Shown here in pieces: positions 27,558 through 37,744 of a DNA stretch of 64,000 nt. Below the pieces are notes generated by a model. That model had not been told where the DNA came from and ran no database searches. It saw only the letters and a list, made by a program, of their open reading frames with translations. The DNA lies in the NCBI RefSeq assembly GCF_012396585.1, contig NZ_JAAXPR010000004.1, forward strand, positions 124,001 through 188,000, read 5' to 3'. Made by a program: the position numbers and the translations under genes. The stretch is from Streptococcus ovuberis. Lineage in GTDB: Bacteria; Bacillota; Bacilli; Lactobacillales; Streptococcaceae. Each line of letters opens with the position of its first letter. The stretch's first letter is position 1.

Positions 27558-27674
27558 ATGGCAGAAAAAACCGATTTGGCTTCAGCCTATCGCAGGCTTA
27601 AAAGTCCAAACATTAAAACGCGTAAACGCGCTCTTAAAATTATCCATGAGCATAAGCGCCATGGCAAACGCTAA
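27558..27674 (+). CDS. 38-residue basic protein (putative metal-homeostasis family)
   Basis: An ATG at 27558 follows an excellent AAGGAGGACCTG. The frame reads MAEKTDLASAYRRLKSPN, continues with NIKTRKRALKIIHEHKRHGKR and stops at 27674. The protein is short, very basic and helical, with His/Lys/Arg at the end. Closely similar micro-proteins occur widely in streptococci, and I recall them carrying the automatic name putative metal homeostasis protein. That name is weakly supported. Confidence 0.75.
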   Translation: MAEKTDLASAYRRLKSPNIKTRKRALKIIHEHKRHGKR

Positions 27675-28285
27675 TCCCTAAGCGTATTGATTTCTTAGCC
27701 ATTTTATCCCTAAATGGTTAAATCAAAACATCTCGCAGGCTCATCACCTAGCGAGATGTTTTTTGATGGCATAAAGACGCCTCCATTGGCTCTAACACGC
27801 TGCTCCAAAAGCGCGATGTGCTCCATAGGCACTTGAAATGATACTGCTACGGAAGCGTTAATGCCTTGCAATCGGACTGGCCTGATCAGACAGATAATTG
27901 CAGATATTAGAGGGGCTTTTGAGGTATCCAAAAACTGTTTGGACAAACCCGTGCGTTCCATCTTAAATAGTGGTTTCCGAGAAAAAACCGTCTTCTTTCT
28001 GAGGACTTCATCACCTTGTTTTCGCAGCAAGCAGACTCTGATAAACCTTATATACAACAGAAGGCATTACTCCTATCCTGCTCAATCTGTCACTTGCCCA
28101 AAAGAATGGCTACTGTTCTTGTGGTAATCTGTTCAACCATACCAGCTCCGATACCCGCGCTAGCCTACTGCAGGGCATAGCCTTGCCTGGTACCATATGA
28201 GACTGGCAAAGCCTCCTCAGCAGCTTAACATTTCACCCCGAGCAGGTCACCAAGTACCTTTCACCGAAAGCAACCTTAGCATTAC
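27675..28285. other. 610-base stretch with a possible gene remnant
   Basis: No intact gene with a ribosome site. The minus frame at 27710-28057 (115 codons, containing ICLIRPVRLQGINASVAVSF and RVRANGGVFMPSKN) has plausible protein composition and may be a fragment. Upstream the same strand continues as broken frames. I do not recognise the family. A short CATCTCGC / GCGAGATG hairpin (about 27730-27760) with a following T-run lies just after the 38-residue gene and may be its terminator. Confidence 0.45.
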
Positions 28286-29110
28286 CTATCTCCAAAACTC
28301 ATCAAACACTGTAATCGGTAAATGACGCTTATGTTCGGTCTTACGCCACCAATTTTCGATGATTTCTTGAGATTTAGGAGAGACTTCCTTGCCTTCTAGG
28401 TAATCATCAATAGCTGCATAGCTGACGCCAAGAGCCACTTCATCGGCCAACCCAGGCTTGTCTTCTTCTAAATCAGCGGTCGGTACCTTCTCATAGAGGC
28501 TAGCATTCGCTCCAAGAGCCTGAAGCAAGGCCCGCCCCTGACGCTTGTTGAGGCGAAAGAGGGGCATAATATCCGCAGCACCGTCGCCAAACTTGGTGAA
28601 AAAACCAGTGATGTTTTCCGCCGCATGGTCTGTCCCAATCACAGCTCCTGAGCGCTGGCCAGCGACTGCATACTGAGCAATCATTCGCTGCCTAGCCTTA
28701 ATATTGCCCTTGTTAAAATCAGAAATGTCTTGACCCGCACCTGCCAAAGCAGCCATCATACCATCTGTCGCTGGTTTGATATTGATGGTTAGGACCTCGT
28801 CAGCCTGAATAAAAGCCAGTGCTTTTTGGGCATCTGCCTCATCCGCTTGTACCCCATGAGGCAGACGAATAGCGATAAAGCGATAAGCCGTATCCCCTGT
28901 TTCAGCGCGCATTTCTTCCATAGCCAACTGGGCTAAGCGACCAGCCAACGTTGAATCTTGCCCCCCAGAAATCCCAAGCACATAAGTTTTCAGAAAAGGA
29001 TGTTTATAGAGATATTCCTTCAAAAAATCAATGGTCCGTCGGATTTCTTCTTCCGCATCAATGACAGGCTTGACGCCAAGTTGTTTAATAATCGATTCTT
29101 GCAAACTCAT
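28286..29110 (-). CDS. nadE: NAD synthetase, ammonia-dependent
   Basis: 274 residues. The ATP-pyrophosphatase loop is GISGGQDST (46-54), with [20 protein letters not shown] and the KRQGR region downstream. There is no glutaminase domain, so it uses ammonia. It converts nicotinate adenine dinucleotide to NAD. The start overlaps the pncB stop by four bases. Confidence 0.96.
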   Translation of the reverse strand: MSLQESIIKQLGVKPVIDAEEEIRRTIDFLKEYLYKHPFLKTYVLGISGGQDSTLAGRLAQLAMEEMRAETGDTAYRFIAIRLPHGVQADEADAQKALAFIQADEVLTINIKPATDGMMAALAGAGQDISDFNKGNIKARQRMIAQYAVAGQRSGAVIGTDHAAENITGFFTKFGDGAADIMPLFRLNKRQGRALLQALGANASLYEKVPTADLEEDKPGLADEVALGVSYAAIDDYLEGKEVSPKSQEIIENWWRKTEHKRHLPITVFDEFWR

Positions 29111-30573
29111 CCCTGAACCTCCTCACTCTGTTCCTGAGCACGTTTTCTCACCTGATCGATAAATGCCATCTTGTTGTCCCAGACCTCTTGGGCCAAGTCG
29201 ACAGGGTAGATTTGCGGGTTGAGGACTCGTTTGTATTCATCCCAAAGCTCTTCGAAGGCGGTACGAGCGTAAGCTTGGATTTCTTGAAGGGTTGGCAGCT
29301 CGTAAACCCGTTTGCCTTTTTCAAAAATCGGAATCATAAGCGGAACTGCCCCAAAGTTTTTCACGGTCTTATTAATATACGTGTAGGTCGGGTGGAACAT
29401 GTAAATCTCATCCATGGCAGGGACATCTGCATCCGCAAAGGTGATATAATCGCCTTCAGACTTGCCTTTTTCCAGACTGGTAATCCGCCAAACTTGTTTT
29501 TTGCCAGGCGTTGATACTTTTTCAGCATTGTTGGACAATTTGATTGAGTCAATCATGATGCCTTCATCATTTTCAATCGATACAACCTTATAAACAGCAC
29601 CGAGAGCCGGCTGATCATAAGCCGTAATCAATTTGGTTCCAACACCCCACATATCGATTTTAGCTTTTTGCATTTTAAGGTTAAGGATGGTATTTTCATC
29701 TAAGTCATTGGAGGCATAGATTTTAGCTTCTGTAAAACCAGCTTCATCCAGCTGTTCACGGACTTTTTTGGAAATATAAGCCATATCCCCTGAATCAATC
29801 CGAACACCTTTGAAGTTGATCTTATCACCCATTTCCTTAGCAACCTTGATGGCCGCAGGCATCCCAACGCGCAAGGTATCATAGGTATCCACTAAGAAGA
29901 CACAGTCCTTGTGGGTTTCTGCATAGGCCTTGAAGGCTTTATAGTCATCCCCATAAGCCTGAACTAGAGCGTGGGCATGCGTCCCAACAATCGGAATGCC
30001 AAAGAGTTTTCCAGCGCGAACATTTGAGGTTCCTTGCGCCCCTCCAATGAAGGCTGCACGGGTCCCCCAGATGGCTGCATCCATCTCTTGCGCACGGCGG
30101 GTTCCAAATTCCAAAAGGGGCTCATCGCCAATGACTGACTTGATCCGAGCTGCCTTAGTCGCAATCAGTGTCTGATAATTGACAATGTTAAGCACAGCCG
30201 TTTCTACCAGCTGACACTGGGCCAAGGGCCCTTCGATTTGAACAATCGGTTCATTCGCAAAGACCAAATCCCCCTCACGGGCAGACTTGACCGTCAATTC
30301 AAATTTAAAATCTGCCAAGTAGGCCAAAAAGTCCTCTGGATAGCCTTCGTCACGCAGGTAAGCCAGATCTGACTCGCTAAAGGTCAGCGTTTCAAAATAA
30401 TGAACCAAGCGTTCCAAACCAGCAAAAACAGCGTAGCCATTGTTAAACGGTTGCTTTCTAAAATACACCTCAAAAACCGCATGGCGATTATGAATGCCTT
30501 GTTGGAAATAAACCTGCATCATATTAATCTGATACAAGTCTGTGTGTAGGGTTAATGAATCATCAGGGTACAT
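29107..30573 (-). CDS. pncB: Nicotinate phosphoribosyltransferase
   Basis: 488 residues. The first NAD-salvage step is nicotinate plus PRPP to NaMN. Recognisable segments are [46 protein letters not shown] (His in the active site) and [16 protein letters not shown]. Length is normal for the Gram-positive form. Operon pncB-nadE. Confidence 0.95.
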   Translation of the reverse strand: MYPDDSLTLHTDLYQINMMQVYFQQGIHNRHAVFEVYFRKQPFNNGYAVFAGLERLVHYFETLTFSESDLAYLRDEGYPEDFLAYLADFKFELTVKSAREGDLVFANEPIVQIEGPLAQCQLVETAVLNIVNYQTLIATKAARIKSVIGDEPLLEFGTRRAQEMDAAIWGTRAAFIGGAQGTSNVRAGKLFGIPIVGTHAHALVQAYGDDYKAFKAYAETHKDCVFLVDTYDTLRVGMPAAIKVAKEMGDKINFKGVRIDSGDMAYISKKVREQLDEAGFTEAKIYASNDLDENTILNLKMQKAKIDMWGVGTKLITAYDQPALGAVYKVVSIENDEGIMIDSIKLSNNAEKVSTPGKKQVWRITSLEKGKSEGDYITFADADVPAMDEIYMFHPTYTYINKTVKNFGAVPLMIPIFEKGKRVYELPTLQEIQAYARTAFEELWDEYKRVLNPQIYPVDLAQEVWDNKMAFIDQVRKRAQEQSEEVQG

Positions 30574-30611
30574 AGGCCTCTCCTTTTCTCATCTGAGACG
30601 ATAATAAGTTT

Positions 30612-30620
30612 ATTATACCA
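30612..30620 (-). promoter_or_regulatory. Extended -10 promoter of pncB-nadE
   Basis: On the minus strand TGGTATAAT occupies 30612-30620, about 39 bases before the pncB ATG. AAAAGGAGAGG provides a strong ribosome site. Confidence 0.65.
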
Positions 30621-30720
30621 TAAAGAAGAGAAGCATATAGGGTTAGGGAACCGTTTGTCGGCTCCATTCACCATTAGTGCTCATAAACATTCCCAAAAAC
30701 AATCCATGGACTGCACGAAA

Positions 30721-30740
30721 CCCCACCCGAACGGGTGGGG
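30721..30740 (-). terminator. GC-rich hairpin ending the lipase gene unit
   Basis: CCCCACCC (30721-30728) pairs with GGGTGGGG (30733-30740) around GAAC. On the minus strand TTTCG follows, a short T-run. It lies 30 bases after the stop of the LysM-lipase gene. Confidence 0.75.
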
Positions 30741-30769
30741 AGGGAGATAATCATTAGAGAGGCTTTAAG

Positions 30770-33700
30770 CTACCAACCACCTTGTCCAAAAGATTTAAAC
30801 TTATCTTTTGACGTTCGTGTTCCCGCGTCAAGGTAGTAGAAGAAAGAAGTTAAATTATGAGCATCCGCATCTTTATCTAAGGTATTTTTTACGTAATACC
30901 CCACAATCTTCCCAGGATGTGCACCAGGCAAAATTGTAATCATGTCATTTATCATATTTAACTTTGTTCTATAATGTAGCACTGGGATTTTTTTAGCAAG
31001 CAAGTTTAATCTTTTCGTTGTTTCAAATAATTCACCAAGATGTAATCCTGGACCATTGAAGTTTATGACCTTCTCTAATTTTGAATCTTCCGTGTCCTCA
31101 ACCAATTTATTTGCAGCTTGATAGGCTTGATAACCACCCAAAGAATGCCCAGTAATATACAATTTTTTAAAATTACCTAGCTCAACAATTGCTTCAGCAA
31201 CTTGATCTCTGGCAGCATCTTTATACGAACCCACTCCAAACAAAAGGAAAGAATCTTTTAAAAATTCCAGAAATCCTTCGTCAGTACCTCTAAAAGATAA
31301 AATAGCATTATCACTATGCTTATCCTTAAACACAGCTAATGTTGATTTTGTTGTACCGATTAAACCTATGTTTCGCTCATAAAGGTTAACATAATTAAAT
31401 TTTTTAAATAGCGCTAAATCTCTCTCCGATACAGCAACTCCTTCTAATTGTCCTTGATCAACTAATTCTTTAAATTTTCTTTTATTGCTCTGCCCTTCTT
31501 CAGAAAAAATCTCTCTCAATTCACTATCAGAACGGTACGCCAAAGCTGCAAATATCGCCAAATCACGGTCTGAAACATTCCAAACACCAACTTCTTCTGA
31601 TTTTTCATCCTTGTTAAGAATACCATCACCATCAGAGTCTTCGTTTTGGTATTCTTGCTTTAGGAAATCTGCTTGTTCATCACTTTCTTTCAAGTTAAAG
31701 AGATAACGAGATCCAATGTCAGTTTTTCTAAAATCTTCAAGATAGTAAACTTTGTCATCCACTAAATCTACACCAAATGTCCGGTAAGATTTTGGAGACC
31801 TAAAAATTAGAAACTGATAATCGTATTGATCCTGGAACACCTGATAATTATAGTAACCAGATAAATCAGGGTGTTTCTGAGTCAAAAATTGACGCATCTT
31901 ATTTTCAGCATTCTGAAGTTGCTCCTTTGTCGGTCTCCAAGTTTTAGGGTAAGATATCTTTTGAATTAATTCTCCATTCCTGGTGACAATTTCGTGCATA
32001 TCTGCTCTTCGGCTAGAAAAACTAAAATTTCCATGGTAAGTCACAACATCTATATTACCATCATCACGTTTAACAAATCGAATGTCTCCACCACCTGCCA
32101 GTCCGGAATTTACATAGTGAAAAATAAGCTGTTTTGATCTATTAATATTATAATGCTCACGGTAAAACTCTGTCCTATCTCCTGTAAGTAAACGATGAGG
32201 ATAGATATAACCATATTTTTCAGCCATTTTTTCATAGAGCAGATAAGCTTCTCTCGGCGTTAGAAAGTCCGAGATCTCTTTAGCTACCTCTGCTTTTGTA
32301 TCTGTCTGATACCAGATGAAATCCAATTTTTCCTTAGTTTTATCTCTAATACCTTTTTCAAATTGATTGTAGGCGCCATTGTCAATTCGCTGTGAGTCCG
32401 CTTCACCAGGTAACAACTCTGTGCTGTAATACGATCCTTCTGGGATAAAGTGATGAAGATTCTTACTAGTATTTTTTTCCAACCGGTTCCAGTCAATCCT
32501 AATATCACGAGACAAATCGTAATTACTATGAATGTTCCACTTCCTTATCAACCCATTCTCAAAGATATTGATAATCGTCTTATCACCACTATCCATTACC
32601 TTCGTCGGCTGTCCTCCTTTGACGGTATAAATGGCAGTAATTCTCTCCAGATGGCTTGTCGGCTCTGCGAGAATTAACTCTTTATTCCCATCACCATCAA
32701 TATCGTGGAAGGTGTAAAGGCTGCTCTCTTGTTGATCGATGATTGGCGCAAAGAATTCCTCAGGATTGTAAATCTTAGTGCCAATCCGCCATACTTCGTC
32801 GATTGCTGGCGTCGTTTCGCGGCTGATTTCATCCTCTGAAATCACTTCTCCATCGAGCGAGGTTCTACGCTTTAAGACGGTTAAGGCACCATATTGACCG
32901 GCAGTTTCTAAATACCGTTCCCCCTTTGGCAAGGTATCATCTAAGATTTCCTTCACCTGATTGAATAGCTCTCGTTTCTCACGTACGATTTCTATACTTG
33001 TCACTCCCATGCCCAAACGGATCACACGAGGTCGACCAGTCGGTGACTCTTCCGAAATCATTTCCTTGTGAACAAGCTCATCTTGGGTATTGTAAAACCA
33101 GTTTTCTTGACGAATCTTTTGGGAAATTTCTCCCTCATCTTCCACAATCCTTGTCCCTTTTGACAAGGAGAAGTCTTCGATATAAATCGTCTCCGGCTCC
33201 AGTTGCTCTTTGGTCTCAACGGTATCCACTCTTTGATTATCACGAATCACTGAAGTCAACACTTGACTGGACACCTGAGGTTCCTCTGGAGATTTTTCAG
33301 TCCTCTTGGTGGATTCTTTTACTATTGTCTCGACAGATACAAGCTCTGAGGTTACCTCAGACAAGTTATGGTCAGAATCTTGTGTCGGTTGAGAAACAGC
33401 TGGACCAGTTGGTAATGGTTCCTTATCTTTTTGCCCATCCTGATTTTTTTCGGATTCAGGTCGGGAAGGAGTATCAGCATGACTCTGGTCTTGACCTTTT
33501 AGCAACCCTGTCTCTGCTTGAGGAAGCTCCGAATCGGCTGGTCTTGAAACAACTCCATCCTCCCCTTTCAGGTCACTTTTATCTTGGTCTGAGCCAGGAG
33601 CTTCTTCCGAGATAAGTGTCGTATCACCAATAACGTTTTCATTAGAAATTGCCAGACCATCACTGCCTTTTCCCTTATCTGTAGCTACCGAATCTGTTTC

Positions 33701-34477
33701 CTTCGGAGCTTCAGTCAATGGCTTGTTTCCAGAATCTGTTACTAACGGTGCGTCTTCTCCCTTGTCAACTCGTTCCTGTTCATTATTAGTCAACTGAGGC
33801 TCAGAGACTTCCAAATCAAGTCCTGAATCGTGCCTCAACTCATTAGTAGATTGATTAGTGTCTGTGATAGCTTCAGTTGCTATAACAGTTGGTACAATTT
33901 CTGAGCTAGGCTGAGCCGATAGGGTAGGCTCTTCTTTCGTAGCGTGGAAAGGAGAGTTGCTATTGGGTGAAACCTGACTATCTGTAGCCTCATCACTACC
34001 ACTCTCTAAAAAATCGCTGATAGCTTCTTGATCATCCCGTGGGAGTTCTGCCACATATTCGACACGGGGAACAACTGTCTCTATTGATGCGTCCGTGTCC
34101 TCTAGAACAACATAGGCTTGTGCTACTTGCCCATTATCAACTATCAGACGCGTCCCATCTTGACTAATAAACAAGACATTACCTGCATAGATGAGATCCG
34201 CATTGCTAATCTGATTAATCTGGATTAAGACCTGCAAGTCAATCTCTAAAGCCTGGGCAATAGTGGACAAGGTGTCTCCCCACTTAATCAAATATTTAGT
34301 TTTATCTTCTGAGGTTTCAATATCCCTCTTTATCTCTTTGACAGTGCGAGCAACCCAGATAGACTGCTGTTCATTTGCTTCAGTAGGTTGAGAAAGCAAC
34401 AAACTTATTGATGCCAATCCTGCAACTACAGCCCACTGCCCGGTGCGACGTTTACGTAATTTCGGTACTTGGTCCAT
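30770..34477 (-). CDS. Exported LysM / G5 / calcium-loop / lipase multidomain protein
   Basis: 1235 residues. A signal peptide (1-35, ending PTEANE) is followed by LysM at about 61-104 (WGDTLSTIAQALEID), which binds peptidoglycan. A low-complexity acidic Ser/Glu/Asp/Pro stalk spans 110-420. Two G5-like modules follow at about 422-489 and 500-567. A calcium-loop repeat DIDGDGNKE lies at 592-600, a mixed alpha/beta region at about 620-940, and a second calcium loop DSDGDGILNKDE at 947-958. The C-terminus is a lipase-class-3/DUF2974-like hydrolase (about 975-1210) with Ser1112 in GHSLGG and a late His1207. There is no LPXTG, so LysM probably holds it on the wall. AAAGGAG precedes the ATG. Last gene of the 42539-30770 unit, 139 bases after the DUF805 gene. 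Lipid or ester hydrolysis is inferred from the Ser/His motif. Confidence 0.85.
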   Translation of the reverse strand: MDQVPKLRKRRTGQWAVVAGLASISLLLSQPTEANEQQSIWVARTVKEIKRDIETSEDKTKYLIKWGDTLSTIAQALEIDLQVLIQINQISNADLIYAGNVLFISQDGTRLIVDNGQVAQAYVVLEDTDASIETVVPRVEYVAELPRDDQEAISDFLESGSDEATDSQVSPNSNSPFHATKEEPTLSAQPSSEIVPTVIATEAITDTNQSTNELRHDSGLDLEVSEPQLTNNEQERVDKGEDAPLVTDSGNKPLTEAPKETDSVATDKGKGSDGLAISNENVIGDTTLISEEAPGSDQDKSDLKGEDGVVSRPADSELPQAETGLLKGQDQSHADTPSRPESEKNQDGQKDKEPLPTGPAVSQPTQDSDHNLSEVTSELVSVETIVKESTKRTEKSPEEPQVSSQVLTSVIRDNQRVDTVETKEQLEPETIYIEDFSLSKGTRIVEDEGEISQKIRQENWFYNTQDELVHKEMISEESPTGRPRVIRLGMGVTSIEIVREKRELFNQVKEILDDTLPKGERYLETAGQYGALTVLKRRTSLDGEVISEDEISRETTPAIDEVWRIGTKIYNPEEFFAPIIDQQESSLYTFHDIDGDGNKELILAEPTSHLERITAIYTVKGGQPTKVMDSGDKTIINIFENGLIRKWNIHSNYDLSRDIRIDWNRLEKNTSKNLHHFIPEGSYYSTELLPGEADSQRIDNGAYNQFEKGIRDKTKEKLDFIWYQTDTKAEVAKEISDFLTPREAYLLYEKMAEKYGYIYPHRLLTGDRTEFYREHYNINRSKQLIFHYVNSGLAGGGDIRFVKRDDGNIDVVTYHGNFSFSSRRADMHEIVTRNGELIQKISYPKTWRPTKEQLQNAENKMRQFLTQKHPDLSGYYNYQVFQDQYDYQFLIFRSPKSYRTFGVDLVDDKVYYLEDFRKTDIGSRYLFNLKESDEQADFLKQEYQNEDSDGDGILNKDEKSEEVGVWNVSDRDLAIFAALAYRSDSELREIFSEEGQSNKRKFKELVDQGQLEGVAVSERDLALFKKFNYVNLYERNIGLIGTTKSTLAVFKDKHSDNAILSFRGTDEGFLEFLKDSFLLFGVGSYKDAARDQVAEAIVELGNFKKLYITGHSLGGYQAYQAANKLVEDTEDSKLEKVINFNGPGLHLGELFETTKRLNLLAKKIPVLHYRTKLNMINDMITILPGAHPGKIVGYYVKNTLDKDADAHNLTSFFYYLDAGTRTSKDKFKSFGQGGW

Positions 34478-34616
34478 ACCATTCTCCTTTTGTTGTTAAT
34501 ACCTTGTGTTCATAAAATAAGCCAGTCTTTCAGTTTAAGGTTTTTGACTAGGAAGGTTGGTTAGAGATACTCCTCTTATCAATCCTCTCTTACTAACCAA
34601 TGCCTCTAGGAGCTAA

Positions 34617-37600
34617 CTAAAATTTCTCAATTAGGAAGCTATTGCCTGATTTTTTAAGGATATAATCTCTACGATTGCTTATGGTCTGAGGGGAACGGCC
34701 ATCCGTATAGTGGATAACCGTCGTATAATCCAAACTAAAGGTCACCTGATCCTCAGTTTCTGAGATATTATATAAACGATCCGTTCGTGAGTCATAGCGT
34801 GCAATGCCATCGCTAGCTGATTGGTTCTCTATGTAGTCCTTGGTTTCCACGTAGTGGGGATTCGTTTCAGAAGTAAAAGCGCCTCTGATGTAGCTAGCCG
34901 AACGACTAGACAGGGATTGGTTCGTTTTAGCCCGATAATCCTGTAAGAAAGCCTCAATAGCCATTTCCAAGGATTGGCTTTGGGAACTGTTCTGATTGAA
35001 TTGGTGGCCGTAAAGGCTAACCTCTGAGATAGCTGTATCTTCAAAACGACTTCCTGGATAGACCTTCAAGAGAGTAAGCGTCACTGAAGAGGTGGTCGCT
35101 GGTGACGATAGGGTTAATTCCTGGACACCTTGCCGATCTGCAAGATCAAATTCCTCCTGTTTTCCATCCGAAAAACTCAGTCGTACCTTCGACGGACGAG
35201 AGTTTTGGTAAAAGTGATCATCGTCCTTTTGATAGCCAGGCATGAGGGCAAGCATGGTAATCTGGTAGGTTCCATTTAGCTGAAGCGTCAGGGACTCTCC
35301 CTCACCTTGCCCCCTAACATCCTCTACCCAAGCGGTAGACGCATCTCCGTCAATACTATTTTGAGGCGAATGGACCAGTTGATACTGGGGTTCAGATAAG
35401 TAAGAGGTGGCTGAGACCGAACTGATATTGTTTTTCTGCAGCTGTACTGCTACAGGAGCTGGAGGCTGCTTTTCCTGAGTTTCGGCCTTCGTTTCTTTTG
35501 TCTCTTCTTTCAAACCATCTATCTTGAAGTATTCAAAATACTCACCGACTGGTTTAAGGCCTAGGGCCTTAGCTTCCTTTTCATCCAGACTAATTTCAAC
35601 CTCGATACGGTCGCCGTTGCTTAATTTATCTTTTGGCCTAATGGTTACCTTAGGATTTTCCAAAAACTCACGCGCCTTTTCTGAAATTCCCTCAAACAAG
35701 GGTCCCTCCAGCACTTCTACCTCTGCTTTTCCTGATCCATTTTCCCCAGAAGCAGTCACGGCAATTGCATATTCTGAGAGATCGACCTCCTTACTGCTCA
35801 GCCTATTGCCCATCAAAAACCAAGAGCCAACAGCAAGCAAGGGAATCAAGATTACGAGTCCATAGAGCCACTTTCGTTTTTGTCTTTTCTGAGGAAGTGG
35901 CGCTAGGAAGGGTTGTTTGGCCTCTTCTGAGGCAGGCATCTCTTCAAGCGCCTCCTCTGGTTTTAAGCCTTGATAACTACCATCCGAAGCCTCCACATCA
36001 GCTAAGGGGTGAAAAAACTCGGCGCTCTCCTTCGTTTCTTTCTGAGTTTCTAGGACTTGCTCCACACCTAAATCATTCATCAGGCGAAAGTCTGTCTGAC
36101 GTGCCGCTTGAAATTCCTGCGGGTTTGGATTGCGACCGTGCATGGCTTGGAAGAGCTCTACCCAGGACTTACTAGGATCAAGGGAGGCTGGTTCTTCCGA
36201 AGATGGCATCGCACTCAGACTTTCCTCTGGCTGTTGTTCAACAGTTTCAGCCTCAGCAGACAGGGTGGATGATTGTTCTGATACTGGAACATCGTTCACT
36301 TCTTGAGGTCTTAGGTTAGGCAGGACGAAGCCTGTCTGACGTGCTTCTTGAAGTTCTTCTGGATTTGGATTGCGACCGTGCATGGCTTGGAAGAGTTCCA
36401 CCCATGGCTCGCTAGGATCAAGGGAGGCTGGTTCTTCCGAAGATGGCATCGCACTCAGACTTTCTTCAGGCTGGGGTTCAACAGTTTCAGCCTCAGTAGA
36501 CAGGATGAATGCTGATACTGGGACACCAGCCACTTCTTGATTTCTCAGACTATCCAAGGTGAAGCCTGTTTGACACGCTTCCTGAACCTCTTCTGGATTT
36601 GGATGACGGCCGTGTATAGCCTGGAAAAGCTCTATCCAGGATTCTCTTGCGGCAAGTTCTGCTGACGAATCTGACGATTGATCTGGACCAAAATGTTCTT
36701 GAAGTGCTGGCTCAGACGACTCTGCCTGCGTTGGTACAACTGATGCGGTGGCTAGAACGTCTTCGGATTCGTAATCCATCAAGCTGTCCAGAGCAAAATG
36801 GTTTTGCTTGGCTTCTAAAAATTCCTGAGGCTGAGGCTTGCGACCATGGAAGACCTGGAACTGTTCTACCCAGAGTTTGACAGCATCTGACTCTTCACTC
36901 TTTTGAAAAGTAGGCGAATGCCTGTCTTGATCTGATAGACGAAGTCTGTCTGACATCGACGGAGTATTTGCAACCTGCAATGGGTTTTCCAGCGATTCTA
37001 AAAACTGATGAGGTTCCGCCTCTAGTTGCTTAAGAGGCTCCTGTGGAACTAATCGCTCTCGAATCGCTTGTTTTTCCTGCGGCGGTTGAGCTAGATTCAC
37101 CTGACTTGGACTAGGATTTGGATGAACAAGCTTGTCTATTTCTCGTCCCATGGTGTCAGAAAAGTCTTGAATCGCTCGCCCCAATTCCTCATGACCCTTA
37201 AATGGATTTGCAGCAAGTGGTTCTCTTTGGTAAAAGCTCCCTTGTTCCGCCTGACTATCGAACCTATTTTGAGGCCGTTGGCGGAAAAAGAAGTGATCAG
37301 GCTTATCGGTTAACAGACCGTCAGAGGGTTGAAGAGCAACATAAATTGCAAAACAGCATGCTACAACATTAATCACTGGGATAAAACCAGCTACCGCAAG
37401 AACGAGATACCCCTTAGCGGTCAAACCTGCATCTCGAGCACGACGCACCGCTTGAGCCACTGAGGGCACGAATAGTAAAATGCTGATGATTTGAAAAAAT
37501 CCAAAACCTACTCCCACGGATGAATCGCTATAATAATTATAGTTATTCAAATCACTCATTAAAGACAGCCAGGATAATATTTGAAAAACAGTATATAAAA

Positions 37601-37742
37601 TAATCAGACCAATAAGAGAGTAAACATAACCTCTCCTTGTCGTATATCCCTTAAACGAAAAGACTCCCTTAAAATAATCCACATTGGCACTCCAAAAAGT
37701 AGGCTCATTCTCCCGCTGATTGATAAAATAGTTTTCCTCCAT
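34617..37742 (-). CDS. DUF805 membrane protein with tandem repeats and a discoidin/NADase-type glycan-binding domain
   Basis: 1041 residues. The N-terminal DUF805 domain (about 20-160) spans the membrane several times (IGLIILYTVFQILSWLSLM, VARRARDAG-type motif). A cytoplasmic stretch of about 450 residues carries four copies of an 80-residue repeat built on W-(V/I)-E-x-F-Q-x-x-H-G-R-x-P-x-P (about 287-560). A single TM at about 622-643 then takes the chain outside. There follow an unassigned beta domain (650-740), a jelly-roll domain at 771-911 (begins NNISSVSATSYL) resembling the NADase-type glycan-binding or discoidin fold, and a TcaA/NTF2-like end (920-1041). It starts two bases after the DUF1002 gene. 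The layout suggests a signalling or anchoring protein linking cytoplasm and wall. Its role is not known. Confidence 0.75.
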   Translation of the reverse strand: MEENYFINQRENEPTFWSANVDYFKGVFSFKGYTTRRGYVYSLIGLIILYTVFQILSWLSLMSDLNNYNYYSDSSVGVGFGFFQIISILLFVPSVAQAVRRARDAGLTAKGYLVLAVAGFIPVINVVACCFAIYVALQPSDGLLTDKPDHFFFRQRPQNRFDSQAEQGSFYQREPLAANPFKGHEELGRAIQDFSDTMGREIDKLVHPNPSPSQVNLAQPPQEKQAIRERLVPQEPLKQLEAEPHQFLESLENPLQVANTPSMSDRLRLSDQDRHSPTFQKSEESDAVKLWVEQFQVFHGRKPQPQEFLEAKQNHFALDSLMDYESEDVLATASVVPTQAESSEPALQEHFGPDQSSDSSAELAARESWIELFQAIHGRHPNPEEVQEACQTGFTLDSLRNQEVAGVPVSAFILSTEAETVEPQPEESLSAMPSSEEPASLDPSEPWVELFQAMHGRNPNPEELQEARQTGFVLPNLRPQEVNDVPVSEQSSTLSAEAETVEQQPEESLSAMPSSEEPASLDPSKSWVELFQAMHGRNPNPQEFQAARQTDFRLMNDLGVEQVLETQKETKESAEFFHPLADVEASDGSYQGLKPEEALEEMPASEEAKQPFLAPLPQKRQKRKWLYGLVILIPLLAVGSWFLMGNRLSSKEVDLSEYAIAVTASGENGSGKAEVEVLEGPLFEGISEKAREFLENPKVTIRPKDKLSNGDRIEVEISLDEKEAKALGLKPVGEYFEYFKIDGLKEETKETKAETQEKQPPAPVAVQLQKNNISSVSATSYLSEPQYQLVHSPQNSIDGDASTAWVEDVRGQGEGESLTLQLNGTYQITMLALMPGYQKDDDHFYQNSRPSKVRLSFSDGKQEEFDLADRQGVQELTLSSPATTSSVTLTLLKVYPGSRFEDTAISEVSLYGHQFNQNSSQSQSLEMAIEAFLQDYRAKTNQSLSSRSASYIRGAFTSETNPHYVETKDYIENQSASDGIARYDSRTDRLYNISETEDQVTFSLDYTTVIHYTDGRSPQTISNRRDYILKKSGNSFLIEKF
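36080..36880 (-). repeat. Four tandem 80-residue coding repeats, two nearly identical at DNA level
   Basis: Units carry H-G-R near 36846, 36612, 36372 and 36132. The DNA around 36121-36240 and 36361-36480 is almost identical at a 240-base offset, with only a few substitutions in 120 bases, pointing to recent duplication. The first two copies are more diverged. Confidence 0.85.
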
Positions 37743-37744
37743 TT

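Noticed and set aside
30721..30740. Hairpin read as a CRISPR-like or attachment repeat
   Set aside because: Single copy, and its position after a stop codon fits a terminator.
32998..33615. 205-codon plus-strand frame opposite the lipase protein stalk
   Set aside because: It is antisense to a low-complexity acidic region, which commonly leaves long open antisense frames. No start signal.
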